Of a DNA stretch of 64,000 nucleotides, positions 1 to 8,046 are shown in pieces (the stretch's first letter is position 1; each line of letters opens with the position of its first letter). Position numbers and translations under genes: made by a program. Location of the stretch: the NCBI GenBank assembly GCA_910576205.1, contig CAJTHL010000001.1:463099-527098 (forward strand), in the 5' to 3' direction. The notes under the pieces are model-generated. The model was given only the letters and a program-made list of their open reading frames with translations, did no database searches and was not told the origin of the DNA. Origin of the DNA: Clostridia bacterium. Its GTDB lineage: Bacteria; Bacillota; Clostridia; Lachnospirales; Lachnospiraceae.

Positions 1-155
1 ACCGGCTGTTATCCCGGTCAATGGTCTGTATTATTTTTCCTTAAACTCTAATTCATTTCTGATTTTACCATCTTCGCAGGCCTGGCGCAAGCAATACCCC
101 GCAATATTCGAAAAATCCTTCTCTTAATAAAAGCTGCCTCCTGGCATTCGTCCAC

Positions 156-206
156 AAAAAAGAGGGCCGGCCAGATCCTGTCACGGCCTGGCCGGCCCTC
201 TTTTTT
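156..206. terminator. Bidirectional intrinsic terminator closing the first URO-D/ABC module
   Basis: Two arms at 156-174 and 188-206 can form a perfect 19-bp stem. The core is GAGGGCCGGCCAG, flanked by six A on the left and six T on the right, with a 13-nt loop. It lies 86 bp downstream of the last minus-strand gene of the module and would work in either direction. The sequence left of it (1-155) shows no gene I can support. Confidence 0.9.
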
Positions 207-291
207 GTCCCCCTTACCAGCGGCGCGATAAGAAGCAGAAACGCCCGGGACCGTATATTCTGTTCTGCTTTCTCTAAAGCTTCCAAAGGGC

Positions 292-1290
292 TTAAGCAAA
301 CGCCTCCACCGCCTCCGCCATATACCGCACATTCTCAAGCGGCGTATCCCGGGGAATCTCACAGCCTGCTGCTATGATATTCCGGTTGGGGATACCCACT
401 AAACGCCTTACCTCCGCAAAAATGCTCTCCCGGTTTCCCCTTAAAACAGCCACCGGGTCAATGTTTCCGCTGATGCTGCAATTCTCCGGCAGGATTCTGG
501 CAGCCTTCTCCAGGGAAACCATGTGGTCGCAGTCCACAATATCCGCCCCCGTCCTGGCAATAAGGGGCAGCTTTTCGGTAATATTTCCGCAGATATGCAG
601 CTTTACCTTCGCCCCGGCCTCATGGATTACCCGGAAAAGCTCTATCTCATAGGGAAGCACAAACTCCTCGTACAAAGCCGGGCCGATAAGGGAAGCCGCC
701 GCATCCCCCACGCCGATAATGTCCGCCCCGCAGCGGATCTGTTCCTTCGCAAAGAGAGTGGCCTGCTGCTGGCACACCTTGAGAAGCTCATGCATGGCCT
801 CCGGCTCGTCCAGAAGATTCAGCATGACATTTGCCATGTCCATAAGGTCGCAGCTTTCCGCAAAGGCTCCCTCCACCCAGCCGATCACCGGAATTTCCCC
901 GGCGGCCTTCTCATGAAGCAGGCGGACGGCCTGCAGGCGGTCCTCCATGCGCCTGCTGCTTCCCGGATCCACGGCTTTCACCCTGGAAATATCCGTGATT
1001 TCTTTCAGAAACGGCTCCGGGCAGTAGGGCACGTTATCCGGAGGAACCACAACCGTAGCCCCAAGCCCTTCCGTTTCCCGCATGGGATCCGAAATCACGC
1101 AGAAACAGTCCGTGGAAAAATTCTCGTAGCAGTAGATAACGCCCTCAGCCAGCTTCCGGTAATCCGTCACATACTGGCCGTAGGGAATTCCCAGAAGCTT
1201 CGCGGGCATCATCATAAAAATATTCAGGTTTGGCAGGCGGTCCACTTCCTTTCCCGCCTGCCTGTTCATCACTCTTTCGTACGCGTTCAT
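292..1290 (-). CDS. URO-D superfamily protein, MtaA/MtbA-like corrinoid methyltransferase type
   Basis: 332 aa, the length of methylcobalamin:CoM-type methyltransferases. The TIM-barrel URO-D fold is indicated by the blocks GADIIGVGDAAASL and ISGNIDP. The zinc triad of MtaA/MtbA is present: H232 and C234 in LHICGN, and C310 in AAGCEIPRDTPLENV. The substrate-decarboxylating arginine block expected near the N-terminus of HemE is not seen, so I reject porphyrin synthesis. It is the last gene of the minus-strand module, 3 nt after the 424-aa URO-D gene, and probably translationally coupled. The ATG at 1290 has only a weak GGGAAG site. Family knowledge suggests methyl transfer between a corrinoid protein and a thiol or similar acceptor. 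The actual substrate is unknown, and no corrinoid protein is encoded nearby. Confidence 0.85.
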   Translation of the reverse strand: MNAYERVMNRQAGKEVDRLPNLNIFMMMPAKLLGIPYGQYVTDYRKLAEGVIYCYENFSTDCFCVISDPMRETEGLGATVVVPPDNVPYCPEPFLKEITDISRVKAVDPGSSRRMEDRLQAVRLLHEKAAGEIPVIGWVEGAFAESCDLMDMANVMLNLLDEPEAMHELLKVCQQQATLFAKEQIRCGADIIGVGDAAASLIGPALYEEFVLPYEIELFRVIHEAGAKVKLHICGNITEKLPLIARTGADIVDCDHMVSLEKAARILPENCSISGNIDPVAVLRGNRESIFAEVRRLVGIPNRNIIAAGCEIPRDTPLENVRYMAEAVEAFA

Positions 1291-1293
1291 CCG

Positions 1294-2568
1294 TTATTTC
1301 TTCCCATTGTTATAATCCCTGACAGCCTCGAACATAGCCAGCAGATTTTCCGCGCTCACCTGCCCCTGGATGTTGTGGGTAGTGTTAAACACATAGCCGC
1401 CGCCTTTGGCAAACAGCGCGATCCGCTCCGATACCTCCTGGTACACATCCTCCGGCTTTTTGAAGGGCAGAGTGTTCTGGGTATCCACGCCGCCGCCCCA
1501 GAATACGAATTTATCTCCCCATTTCTCCTTCAGTTCCTTTCCGTCCATACCCTTTGCAGAGAGCTGGACAGGATTCAAAATATCGATGCCGCTCTCATAG
1601 AAGTCCTGGAGGAAGGCGGAAATGGCTCCGCAGGAATGGAAGAAGGTCTTCCATTTGGTATTCTCATGAATCCACCCGTTAATCTTCTGATAACAGGGCT
1701 TGTAAAATTCCCGGTAGGTGTCCAGGGACATAAAGGGCCCGTTCTGGGTGCCAAAATCCGTGCCTGAAACACACATCACCTGAATCTTATCGCCGCAGGC
1801 CTCGTAAATGAGTTTTGCATTGGCAAGCGCCGCCTCCGTGTGCATTTCAAAGACCTCATGGATATAATCGGGGCAGATGGAATGGGCCATCATAAAGCTG
1901 GGCAGGTCCCGGATCCCCTTGGGATGTTTTACGCTGGGCCCGGGTACGATGGCGAAATCCCCAAGGGCCGCCAGATTGCCGCTGTAGGCGATGCCATACC
2001 CGGTATTGTTGTAGTAGTCGTCGCACTGCTTCTCCAGAAACCGGAGCTGCTTGTCGTTTAACACGGTGTAATCCTTGCCGAAGTCCTCCCTGGCGCTGTC
2101 CGTGTCCTCGTCAAATTCAATGTTTCCCCTGGTAATATTGTCAAAGAAGAATCCTCCCTTTGGCATCATGCCGCTGGGTGGCACGCTCATGTCTCCCTGG
2201 GGATAAATATAGGTGCGTCCCTTTTCGTCCACTGTGGTGTTGAATTCCAGAGGCACATCCACCTCCAGGCCGCTCTGCATGGTCCAGGGCTTTCTCCCCT
2301 CATTGCAGAAACCGAAAATATTGTAGTTGCCTGTCACCTCCACCACGTCCAGATGAAGAGCCTGGCGCACATCCTCCTCCACCTGGCCCAGAAGCTGTAA
2401 GGGCTCGTGGATTTTAATCTTTTTCTTCTCAAGCCCCAGGGCGTCCCGCAGACGGGCCAGGGCGTTGGCATTGATGCCGGACACGCTGGTGGCGCCCATG
2501 TCCACTACAAGCTGTTCCGGTTCCTCATGATTTAAAGTCTGGTTTAAACGTTCTCTGCTGGTTAACAT
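1294..2568 (-). CDS. URO-D superfamily protein, long divergent form
   Basis: 424 aa, about 80 residues longer than HemE or MtaA. It begins LTSRERLNQTLNHEEPEQ, a common start for this subfamily. The His-x-Cys half of the zinc site is kept (H311, C313 in FFHSCGA), but where MtaA has its third cysteine this protein has a histidine (H398, in FNTTHNIQG). A His/Cys/His metal site is therefore possible. The gene has an AGGAGG site 8 nt before its ATG and follows the permease gene by 36 bp, so it belongs to the transporter operon. Family members of this type are common in gut Clostridia beside sugar-type transporters and have no settled reaction. I infer a methyltransferase-like or demethylase-like role acting with the 332-aa partner. 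HemE activity is unlikely. Confidence 0.85.
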   Translation of the reverse strand: MLTSRERLNQTLNHEEPEQLVVDMGATSVSGINANALARLRDALGLEKKKIKIHEPLQLLGQVEEDVRQALHLDVVEVTGNYNIFGFCNEGRKPWTMQSGLEVDVPLEFNTTVDEKGRTYIYPQGDMSVPPSGMMPKGGFFFDNITRGNIEFDEDTDSAREDFGKDYTVLNDKQLRFLEKQCDDYYNNTGYGIAYSGNLAALGDFAIVPGPSVKHPKGIRDLPSFMMAHSICPDYIHEVFEMHTEAALANAKLIYEACGDKIQVMCVSGTDFGTQNGPFMSLDTYREFYKPCYQKINGWIHENTKWKTFFHSCGAISAFLQDFYESGIDILNPVQLSAKGMDGKELKEKWGDKFVFWGGGVDTQNTLPFKKPEDVYQEVSERIALFAKGGGYVFNTTHNIQGQVSAENLLAMFEAVRDYNNGKK

Positions 2569-2604
2569 AATCTATTCCTCCTATTCCAGTATCGCATATT
2601 GTTT

Positions 2605-3561
2605 TTACTTTCTGGCTTTCTCTTTCCGCACCTTCCCATACTGGTCGATCAGTACAGCCACCAAAAGGGTTGCGCCGGTCACGAATGTCTGCCAGTACAC
2701 ATCCACGCCCACGAGAGTCAGCACATTGGTAATCAGAGTCATCAGAAGGGAGCCGAGAAACGCTCCGATTACCGTGCCCTCTCCGCCCTGGAGGCTGGCG
2801 CCGCCGATGATTACCGCCGTGATAACCTGAAGCTCCAGGCCGGTTCCCTGGGTTACGGAAGCCGTTCCCATACGGGCCGTCATAATTACCCCCGCGAATC
2901 CTGCCAGGAGTCCCACGATGACATAATTTAAAATTTTCATCCTGTCCACCGCGATGCCGGACAGCCGGGCAGACTTTTCACTGCCGCCGATATAGTAATT
3001 CTGGCGGAAAAACCGGGATTTCCGAAGAAGAATATCCCCGATCACCACAAGGATCAGCGCATACCAGATAGGCATCTGAAGCCCCAGGATTACCTTCTGG
3101 CCCAGGGCGTTAAAAGCGTCCGGAAGGCCGGAAATATTCTGCCCTCTGGTGACGATCAAGGTAAGTCCACGGAAAAGGCTTAAGGACGCCAGCGTGGTTA
3201 CAAAAGGATTGATTCCCAGAATGGACACCACAAACCCGTTGAAAAGTCCCGCCAGACCGCCGATTACAATGCCAATCAGAACCGCCGCAATCACCGGCGC
3301 GCCGCTTCGCAGCACAATACCAGCCATAGCCCCGGAGAACGCCAAGACAGAGCCCACCGACATGTCAAATCCGCCGCTTACCATAAGGTTGGTCATGCCA
3401 ACCGCAATAATCACCGCAATGGAAAGGCTCAGAAACAACACGCTTAAGTTTGCAAAGGTCAAAAATATGGGGGAATAAATGGTCATAGCAACCATAATAC
3501 ATATGATTACAAAAAATATAAAAAATTCCCTCTGCTTTGTCAGCTTTTTTAAAATATTCAT
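2605..3561 (-). CDS. Ribose/xylose-type ABC transporter permease
   Basis: 318 aa, very hydrophobic, with 8-10 predicted membrane segments. It carries the family block GLFNGFVVS...INPFVTTLAS around residues 105-127 and the ...VIIGGASLQGGEGTVIGAFLGSLL loop near residues 251-274 that contacts the ATPase; both are typical of RbsC/BPD_transp_2 proteins. The start at 3561 has an AGAGGG site. It lies between the ATPase gene and the 424-aa URO-D gene on the same strand. It should form the membrane channel, probably as a dimer, for a sugar-like or small polar substrate supplied by the lipoprotein at 5306-6355. The substrate cannot be read from sequence. Confidence 0.95.
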   Translation of the reverse strand: MNILKKLTKQREFFIFFVIICIMVAMTIYSPIFLTFANLSVLFLSLSIAVIIAVGMTNLMVSGGFDMSVGSVLAFSGAMAGIVLRSGAPVIAAVLIGIVIGGLAGLFNGFVVSILGINPFVTTLASLSLFRGLTLIVTRGQNISGLPDAFNALGQKVILGLQMPIWYALILVVIGDILLRKSRFFRQNYYIGGSEKSARLSGIAVDRMKILNYVIVGLLAGFAGVIMTARMGTASVTQGTGLELQVITAVIIGGASLQGGEGTVIGAFLGSLLMTLITNVLTLVGVDVYWQTFVTGATLLVAVLIDQYGKVRKEKARK

Positions 3562-3577
3562 ACTAAATCCCTCTATT

Positions 3578-3641
3578 CCAGTTCCGCATCCGGCTTTCCA
3601 GATGCTGTCTCCAATTCCGCATCCGGCCTTCCAGATGCTGT
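3578..3641. repeat. 33-bp-period tandem duplication between ATPase and permease genes
   Basis: Two 31-bp copies (3578-3608 and 3611-3641) match at 29 of 31 positions with a 33-bp period. They fill most of the 82-bp gap after the ATPase stop codon. Read on the minus strand in the -1 frame relative to the ATPase, the duplication is open and encodes TASG(R/K)PDAELE twice before a TAG, directly followed by the permease ribosome site. It looks like a former coding tail. Confidence 0.9.
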
Positions 3642-3643
3642 TT

Positions 3644-5164
3644 TCAGTCTCTCCTGGTTTCCTCCTCCTTCACCCCGGTGGCAAAGGACAATATAGATTC
3701 CTCCGTGGCTCCTCTAGCGGGGCAGTCCGCCGCGATCTGTCCTTCCCGCACCACCAGAATCCGGTCGCTGACCCCAAGGATTTCCGGCAAGTCCGAGGAG
3801 ATCATCAGGATGGCCGTGCCCTCCGCTGCCATACGCCTTAAGAAGGTATAAATCTCACTCTTGGCGCCCACATCCACTCCCCTGGTGGGTTCATCCACAA
3901 TCAGAAACCGGGGGCGGATGCCAAGCCACGTGGCAAGGAGCACCTTCTGCTGGTTGCCGCCGGACAGTTTCCCCACCTTATAGGAGACGCCCGGAATGGC
4001 AATGCGGAACTGATTCACCGCCTCCTCCGCAGCCTTTTCAATCTGCTTCTCCTGCATAAATCCATTTTTGGAAAATTCCGGTAATCTATTGGATATAAAA
4101 TTCATCTTCAAGTCAAAATCCAGATACAGGCCCTGTTCCTTCCGGTTTTCGCTCATATAGCCGATACCGTTTGCGATTGCCTCCCGGACGCTGCGGATTT
4201 CCACCTGCTTCCCGTCCAGGGTAAGCGTCCCTGCATCCAGCTTATCCGCGCCGAAGATAGCCAGGCCAATTTCGGTTCTGCCGGCTCCTACCAGGCCGGA
4301 CATGCCCACGATCTCCCCCCTTCGCACCTCAAAGGAAATATCATGGAACAGGCCTTTTCGTTCCAGATGTTCCGCCCGGAAGCAGACCTCCCCGATCTTT
4401 TCATCCTCCTGGCGCTTTCCGTATATATTCTCAATCTTTCTTCCCACCATCTTGGTAACCAGAAATTCTTCGTCAATATCCGTCACCCTGGCTTCGCAGA
4501 TGTATTTTCCGTCACGGAGGATGGTAACCTTATCCGCGATCTCAAAAATTTCGTGAAGATGATGGGATATATAAATAATGGCAATCCCCCGCTCTTTTAA
4601 GATACGGATATTGCGGAAGAGCTCCTGCACTTCCACCTCGGTCAGAGAAGAGGTAGGCTCATCCAGCACCAGAATCTTCGGGTCACAGGAGATAGCCTTT
4701 AAAATCTCGATTACCTGCCTGTTTGCCACAGACAGCTCCTTAACCAGCATCCCCGGATCCAGCTGCTCCATATGGAAAAGCCCCAGCATTTCCCGGGCGC
4801 TCTTATAGAGCTCCTCCTTCTTTATAAAGCCTGCTTTCCCCACAGGCTGTCTGTTTGCAAAAATATTTTCCGCAATGCTTAAGCCCTGCACCAGGCTCAG
4901 CTCCTGGTACACAATGCCGATTCCCTGGTTCTGGGCATCCATGGGGGAGGAGAAGGACACTTCCTTTCCGTTAATAAAGATCTGCCCCGCCTCCGGCTTA
5001 TGGACGCCCCCCAGGGTCAGCATCAAGGTAGATTTCCCGGCTCCGTTTTCCCCCACCAGGGCCAGCACTTCCCCGGCGTCCAGGGTGAGGTTTACATCGT
5101 CCAGGGCCTTCACGCCGGGAAACTCCTTGCAAATATGTTTCAGCTCCAAAATGTGTTTATCCAT
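3644..5164 (-). CDS. Sugar-type ABC transporter ATPase with two nucleotide-binding domains (RbsA/MglA/XylG family)
   Basis: 506 aa, with two ABC domains in tandem. The first has Walker A GENGAGKST, a degenerate signature LSVANRQ and Walker B VLDEPTSSLTE. The second has the shortened Walker A GLVGAGRTE, signature LSGGNQQKV and Walker B IVDEPTRGVDVGAK. This asymmetry is the rule in the ribose/galactose group, where one site is catalytically weak. I place the start at the ATG at 5164 (MDKHILELKH), because the alignable domain begins there; an open frame extends 23 codons upstream without family similarity. It follows the lipoprotein gene and powers uptake through the 2605-3561 permease. The stop is followed by a coding-like tandem repeat in another frame. 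Confidence 0.95.
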   Translation of the reverse strand: MDKHILELKHICKEFPGVKALDDVNLTLDAGEVLALVGENGAGKSTLMLTLGGVHKPEAGQIFINGKEVSFSSPMDAQNQGIGIVYQELSLVQGLSIAENIFANRQPVGKAGFIKKEELYKSAREMLGLFHMEQLDPGMLVKELSVANRQVIEILKAISCDPKILVLDEPTSSLTEVEVQELFRNIRILKERGIAIIYISHHLHEIFEIADKVTILRDGKYICEARVTDIDEEFLVTKMVGRKIENIYGKRQEDEKIGEVCFRAEHLERKGLFHDISFEVRRGEIVGMSGLVGAGRTEIGLAIFGADKLDAGTLTLDGKQVEIRSVREAIANGIGYMSENRKEQGLYLDFDLKMNFISNRLPEFSKNGFMQEKQIEKAAEEAVNQFRIAIPGVSYKVGKLSGGNQQKVLLATWLGIRPRFLIVDEPTRGVDVGAKSEIYTFLRRMAAEGTAILMISSDLPEILGVSDRILVVREGQIAADCPARGATEESILSFATGVKEEETRRD

Positions 5165-5305
5165 AGCCACACCACACTTTCCAAATCCTTGCCGGACAGC
5201 CCCTGCCGTCCGTCCGCCCCTAAGGGCACGCATGAAGAGTTACCTGGAAGGGATTCTCCCCAGGGCATACGCCCCGGGGAGAATCTTTCCTTCTCATGAA
5301 TTTTC

Positions 5306-6355
5306 TCAGCGTTTGAAATACTGATAATTGTTCTCATCTACAATGATTACGCCGGTATCAACCACAGCCGGAATTCCCAGCACGCCTGCGGCGGCGTTGT
5401 CCGTGGTGATCTCCACATTAGAGTGGTTCAGATTCATCAGAATCTGGGTTCCATAGTAGGGCATCAAAGCGGTCTGCTGTGCCACGGAGGCGGAAATCAC
5501 GCCTTCCTCAATGGCTTCCAGAATCTCGCTGCTTCTGTCCATAGCGATGATCTTTACTTTTCCTTCCAGTCCGGCTTCCCTTACAGCCGTAGCGGCTCCG
5601 GAACCACCGGTAGCGTCAAAGCAGGCGATTCCTGCCAGGTCGGGATATTTCTGCAATGCGGTGGCAATATTCTGGGCCGCCACAACAGAATCCTGCTGGG
5701 AGTCAATATGCTCTACAAGCTCAATATCCGGGTATGCCGCCAGGGCCTCCTTGAAACCGTCGCCCCGCTCCTCCAGATTAGACTGGCCCGGCTGGTAAAC
5801 CATGACAACCTTGCCTTTTCCGCCAATCAGGTCTGCAAGCTTCTCACCGCCTGTCTTTCCTGCGGTCTTATTTCCCGTTCCCACAAAGGCGATTCTGGAG
5901 GAATCCGGAAGATCTGCGTCCAGGGTGATTACGGGGATTCCCGCATCTGTCGCTTTCTGGATGGCCGGCTCCAGCTGCTTGTCAAAACCGATTACCAGAA
6001 TTCCGTTGGGCTTCTTTGCGATAGCCTGCTCAAAAGCCGCCACCATGGCGTTCATATCCAGCTCCGCCGGGCCTACATACTCTGTGCGCACACCCAGCTC
6101 CTTGCCTGCCATTTCCATACCCATTTTATGATCGTAAAAATAGGGGTCGCTGCCCAGAGCCGCCACTTCAATGTAGAGCTCATCGCTTGTATCCAAAGCT
6201 GCGGAAGCGTCTCCTGTTTCCTGGGGCGCTTCCTGGGATACGGGAGCTGCGTCTCCCTCTGTCCCTGCGCTGTTTCCCGAGCATCCGGTCATCCCTACTG
6301 CCAATATAACAGCCGTCAGAATACCAAAAATACGTGTAAACCTTTTGTTTCTCAT
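5306..6355 (-). CDS. Sugar-type substrate-binding lipoprotein (periplasmic binding protein 4 / RbsB fold)
   Basis: 349 aa. It starts with a basic, hydrophobic signal peptide and a lipobox VGMTGC, so C25 would be lipidated and the protein anchored outside the cell membrane. The mature part has the two-lobe RbsB/LacI-like pattern: AAFEQAIAKKPNGILVIGFD, PVITLDAD, IAFVGTGNKTAG and the hinge-region IACFDATGGSGAATAVRE. AGGAAGG precedes the ATG. It opens the transporter gene set and is separated from the upstream kinase gene by 135 bp, which probably carry the regulated promoter. It delivers the unknown substrate to the permease at 2605-3561. Confidence 0.93.
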   Translation of the reverse strand: MRNKRFTRIFGILTAVILAVGMTGCSGNSAGTEGDAAPVSQEAPQETGDASAALDTSDELYIEVAALGSDPYFYDHKMGMEMAGKELGVRTEYVGPAELDMNAMVAAFEQAIAKKPNGILVIGFDKQLEPAIQKATDAGIPVITLDADLPDSSRIAFVGTGNKTAGKTGGEKLADLIGGKGKVVMVYQPGQSNLEERGDGFKEALAAYPDIELVEHIDSQQDSVVAAQNIATALQKYPDLAGIACFDATGGSGAATAVREAGLEGKVKIIAMDRSSEILEAIEEGVISASVAQQTALMPYYGTQILMNLNHSNVEITTDNAAAGVLGIPAVVDTGVIIVDENNYQYFKR

Positions 6356-6398
6356 GCCTCATCCTTCCTTTCTTCTCTAAAAAGTAGCTCTGTTATCT

Positions 6399-6415
6399 GG
6401 TAACCTTATGGTAAC
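6399..6415. promoter_or_regulatory. Direct repeat GGTAAC-N5-GGTAAC upstream of the binding-protein gene
   Basis: Two GGTAAC copies start 11 bp apart (6399 and 6410), about one helical turn, and lie 44-60 bp before the lipoprotein start codon. This is a plausible half-site arrangement for the AraC-type response regulator of the same cluster. I cannot find a convincing sigma-A promoter next to it, so the assignment is weak. Confidence 0.3.
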
Positions 6416-6490
6416 GCACTTCCCCGGGAAGATGCGCTGGCAATTTTTCTAAAAATAGCACTATTTTATCCTGTTATTTAATTATATTCC

Positions 6491-7981
6491 TCATTGGGAT
6501 TTCATTTTCAGAGAAAACCGGAGTCTGATTTTTGTTCCCTTCCCGGGAATGCTCTCAATCTCCATGGGATTTTCCCCATAAAGCATTTCCAGACGCCTAT
6601 GTACATTCACAAGGCCTATGCCGTTTCGCGTGTCGTGACGCTCCTCTGCCTGGGAATCAAAAAGTCTCTTCAAGGTATTTTTGTCCATGCCCACTCCGTT
6701 GTCGGACACGCAGAGCTCCAGGCAGCCCCGGACAATCCCGGCATGAACCCTTACCTGTCCCCCCTGGGCTTTCCGGTCCAGACCGTGGACAATGGCGTTT
6801 TCCACCAGAGGCTGCAAAATCATGGCCGGAACCTGGATAGTTTTTGCTCCCTGCTCCACCTGGATTTCATAATCCAGGCGGGGGCCAAAGCGGGCCTTCT
6901 GGATAAAAAGATAATCCTCTGTAATATCAATTTCATGGCACAAGGGCACCATCTGGGACGCCACAGACAGGGTGTAACGCATAAGATTGGAGAGTCTGGA
7001 AACCATTCCCCGGGTTTCCCCCGCCCCCTCAATCTGGGCCAGGGCACAGATACTGTTGAGTGTGTTAAAAAGGAAATGGGGGTTGATCTGCATCTGGAGG
7101 AATTTAAGCTCCGATTCCCGCAGAAGCTTTTCCATCTTAATATTGTTGAGATTTGCCTCCTGCAGCCGCAGCTCCATTTCATTTTTCTGCTGAATGGCAT
7201 CCATGGACTGCTGCAATTCCTCCACCATGGAGTTAAAGGAGACAATAAGGGTGTTGATTTCCACGTCGTTTCCCACAGGCGTATCCCGGATAGTCAGATC
7301 CCCGTCAGCCACCTTGCGGAACTTCTCTGCCAGATTCCTTAAGGGACGGGATATATACCGGGATGTAGTATAGGCAAAGATGGCGCAGAGAAGAATGAGC
7401 CCCGCCACCATCAAGGGCAGATAAATCCTGCTGGCCTCCAGCACTTCGTCCGCCAGCGCCAGCCCCTGGCTGGAAGCATACAGCCGGTCCTCCATGGCCA
7501 GATAGGCGTGCTGGCTTAAAAATTCCAGGAGAATACTCATAATCCGCAGATCGTCACGCATATAGATGGTGGACAGCTCCCGGTTCTCCCGTGCCTGGAA
7601 GATCGTCTCCCCCATTTCATGGTAGGATTCCAGAACCACATAGAGATCCCGGTAAATATAAGAGTGGTCGTTTCCGTATTTCCCATAGAGCGCGGAAATA
7701 ATCTCGTAGGCCTCCGTATAATTCTCCTGATAATTCCCGTAATATTCCTCCCTTAAATACAACACATTGTTGCTTGCATTCTCATACATCCCCGTAACCG
7801 CATGGATAAAGCTCTGCATTTTGAGAGCCTCTGAAATATATTCCCGGTTGCGGGCGCTTACTTTCTGGTAAAACTGAAGAATATAGAAAATGCTCACGGA
7901 AAACACAAGAATAATCAGAAAATAATGCTTCAGAATCCGGCCCATAAGATTGTCGGAGCCCCGGATTTTCTTTCTTTTCAT
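6491..7981 (-). CDS. LytS/YesM-family sensor histidine kinase
   Basis: 496 aa. There is a membrane segment at about residues 19-38, an extracytoplasmic helical region of about 150 residues, a second membrane segment near 187-205, a HAMP domain (ISRPLRNLAEKFRKVADGDL), a coiled-coil linker, and a His_kinase domain with phosphoacceptor H302 in QINPHFLFNTLNS. The ATPase domain has the N box PLVENAIVHG and the G box DNGVGMD. It lies directly downstream of its partner regulator (8047-9639). YesM kinases usually respond to a carbohydrate-like ligand and switch on the adjacent transporter, here the genes from 6355 downward. A GGGGGTAAGG site precedes the ATG. Confidence 0.93.
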   Translation of the reverse strand: MKRKKIRGSDNLMGRILKHYFLIILVFSVSIFYILQFYQKVSARNREYISEALKMQSFIHAVTGMYENASNNVLYLREEYYGNYQENYTEAYEIISALYGKYGNDHSYIYRDLYVVLESYHEMGETIFQARENRELSTIYMRDDLRIMSILLEFLSQHAYLAMEDRLYASSQGLALADEVLEASRIYLPLMVAGLILLCAIFAYTTSRYISRPLRNLAEKFRKVADGDLTIRDTPVGNDVEINTLIVSFNSMVEELQQSMDAIQQKNEMELRLQEANLNNIKMEKLLRESELKFLQMQINPHFLFNTLNSICALAQIEGAGETRGMVSRLSNLMRYTLSVASQMVPLCHEIDITEDYLFIQKARFGPRLDYEIQVEQGAKTIQVPAMILQPLVENAIVHGLDRKAQGGQVRVHAGIVRGCLELCVSDNGVGMDKNTLKRLFDSQAEERHDTRNGIGLVNVHRRLEMLYGENPMEIESIPGKGTKIRLRFSLKMKSQ

Positions 7982-8046
7982 GCCTTACCCCCTTCCGCTC
8001 CCGATAACGTTCTCCCCGTTCTGCTCCCGTTACCGTTTCCCCAGTT

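Noticed and set aside
523..1767. Long plus-strand open frame across both URO-D genes of the first module
   Set aside because: It runs antisense through two genes with clear family motifs, has no ribosome site, and its composition is a mirror of GC-rich coding DNA.
292..2568. Identification of the URO-D genes as hemE (porphyrin synthesis)
   Set aside because: The His-x-Cys...Cys zinc motif and the lack of other heme genes fit corrinoid methyltransferases, not uroporphyrinogen decarboxylase.
5423..6403. Plus-strand open frame antisense to the first binding lipoprotein
   Set aside because: The minus-strand frame has signal peptide, lipobox and operon context; the plus frame is a shadow.
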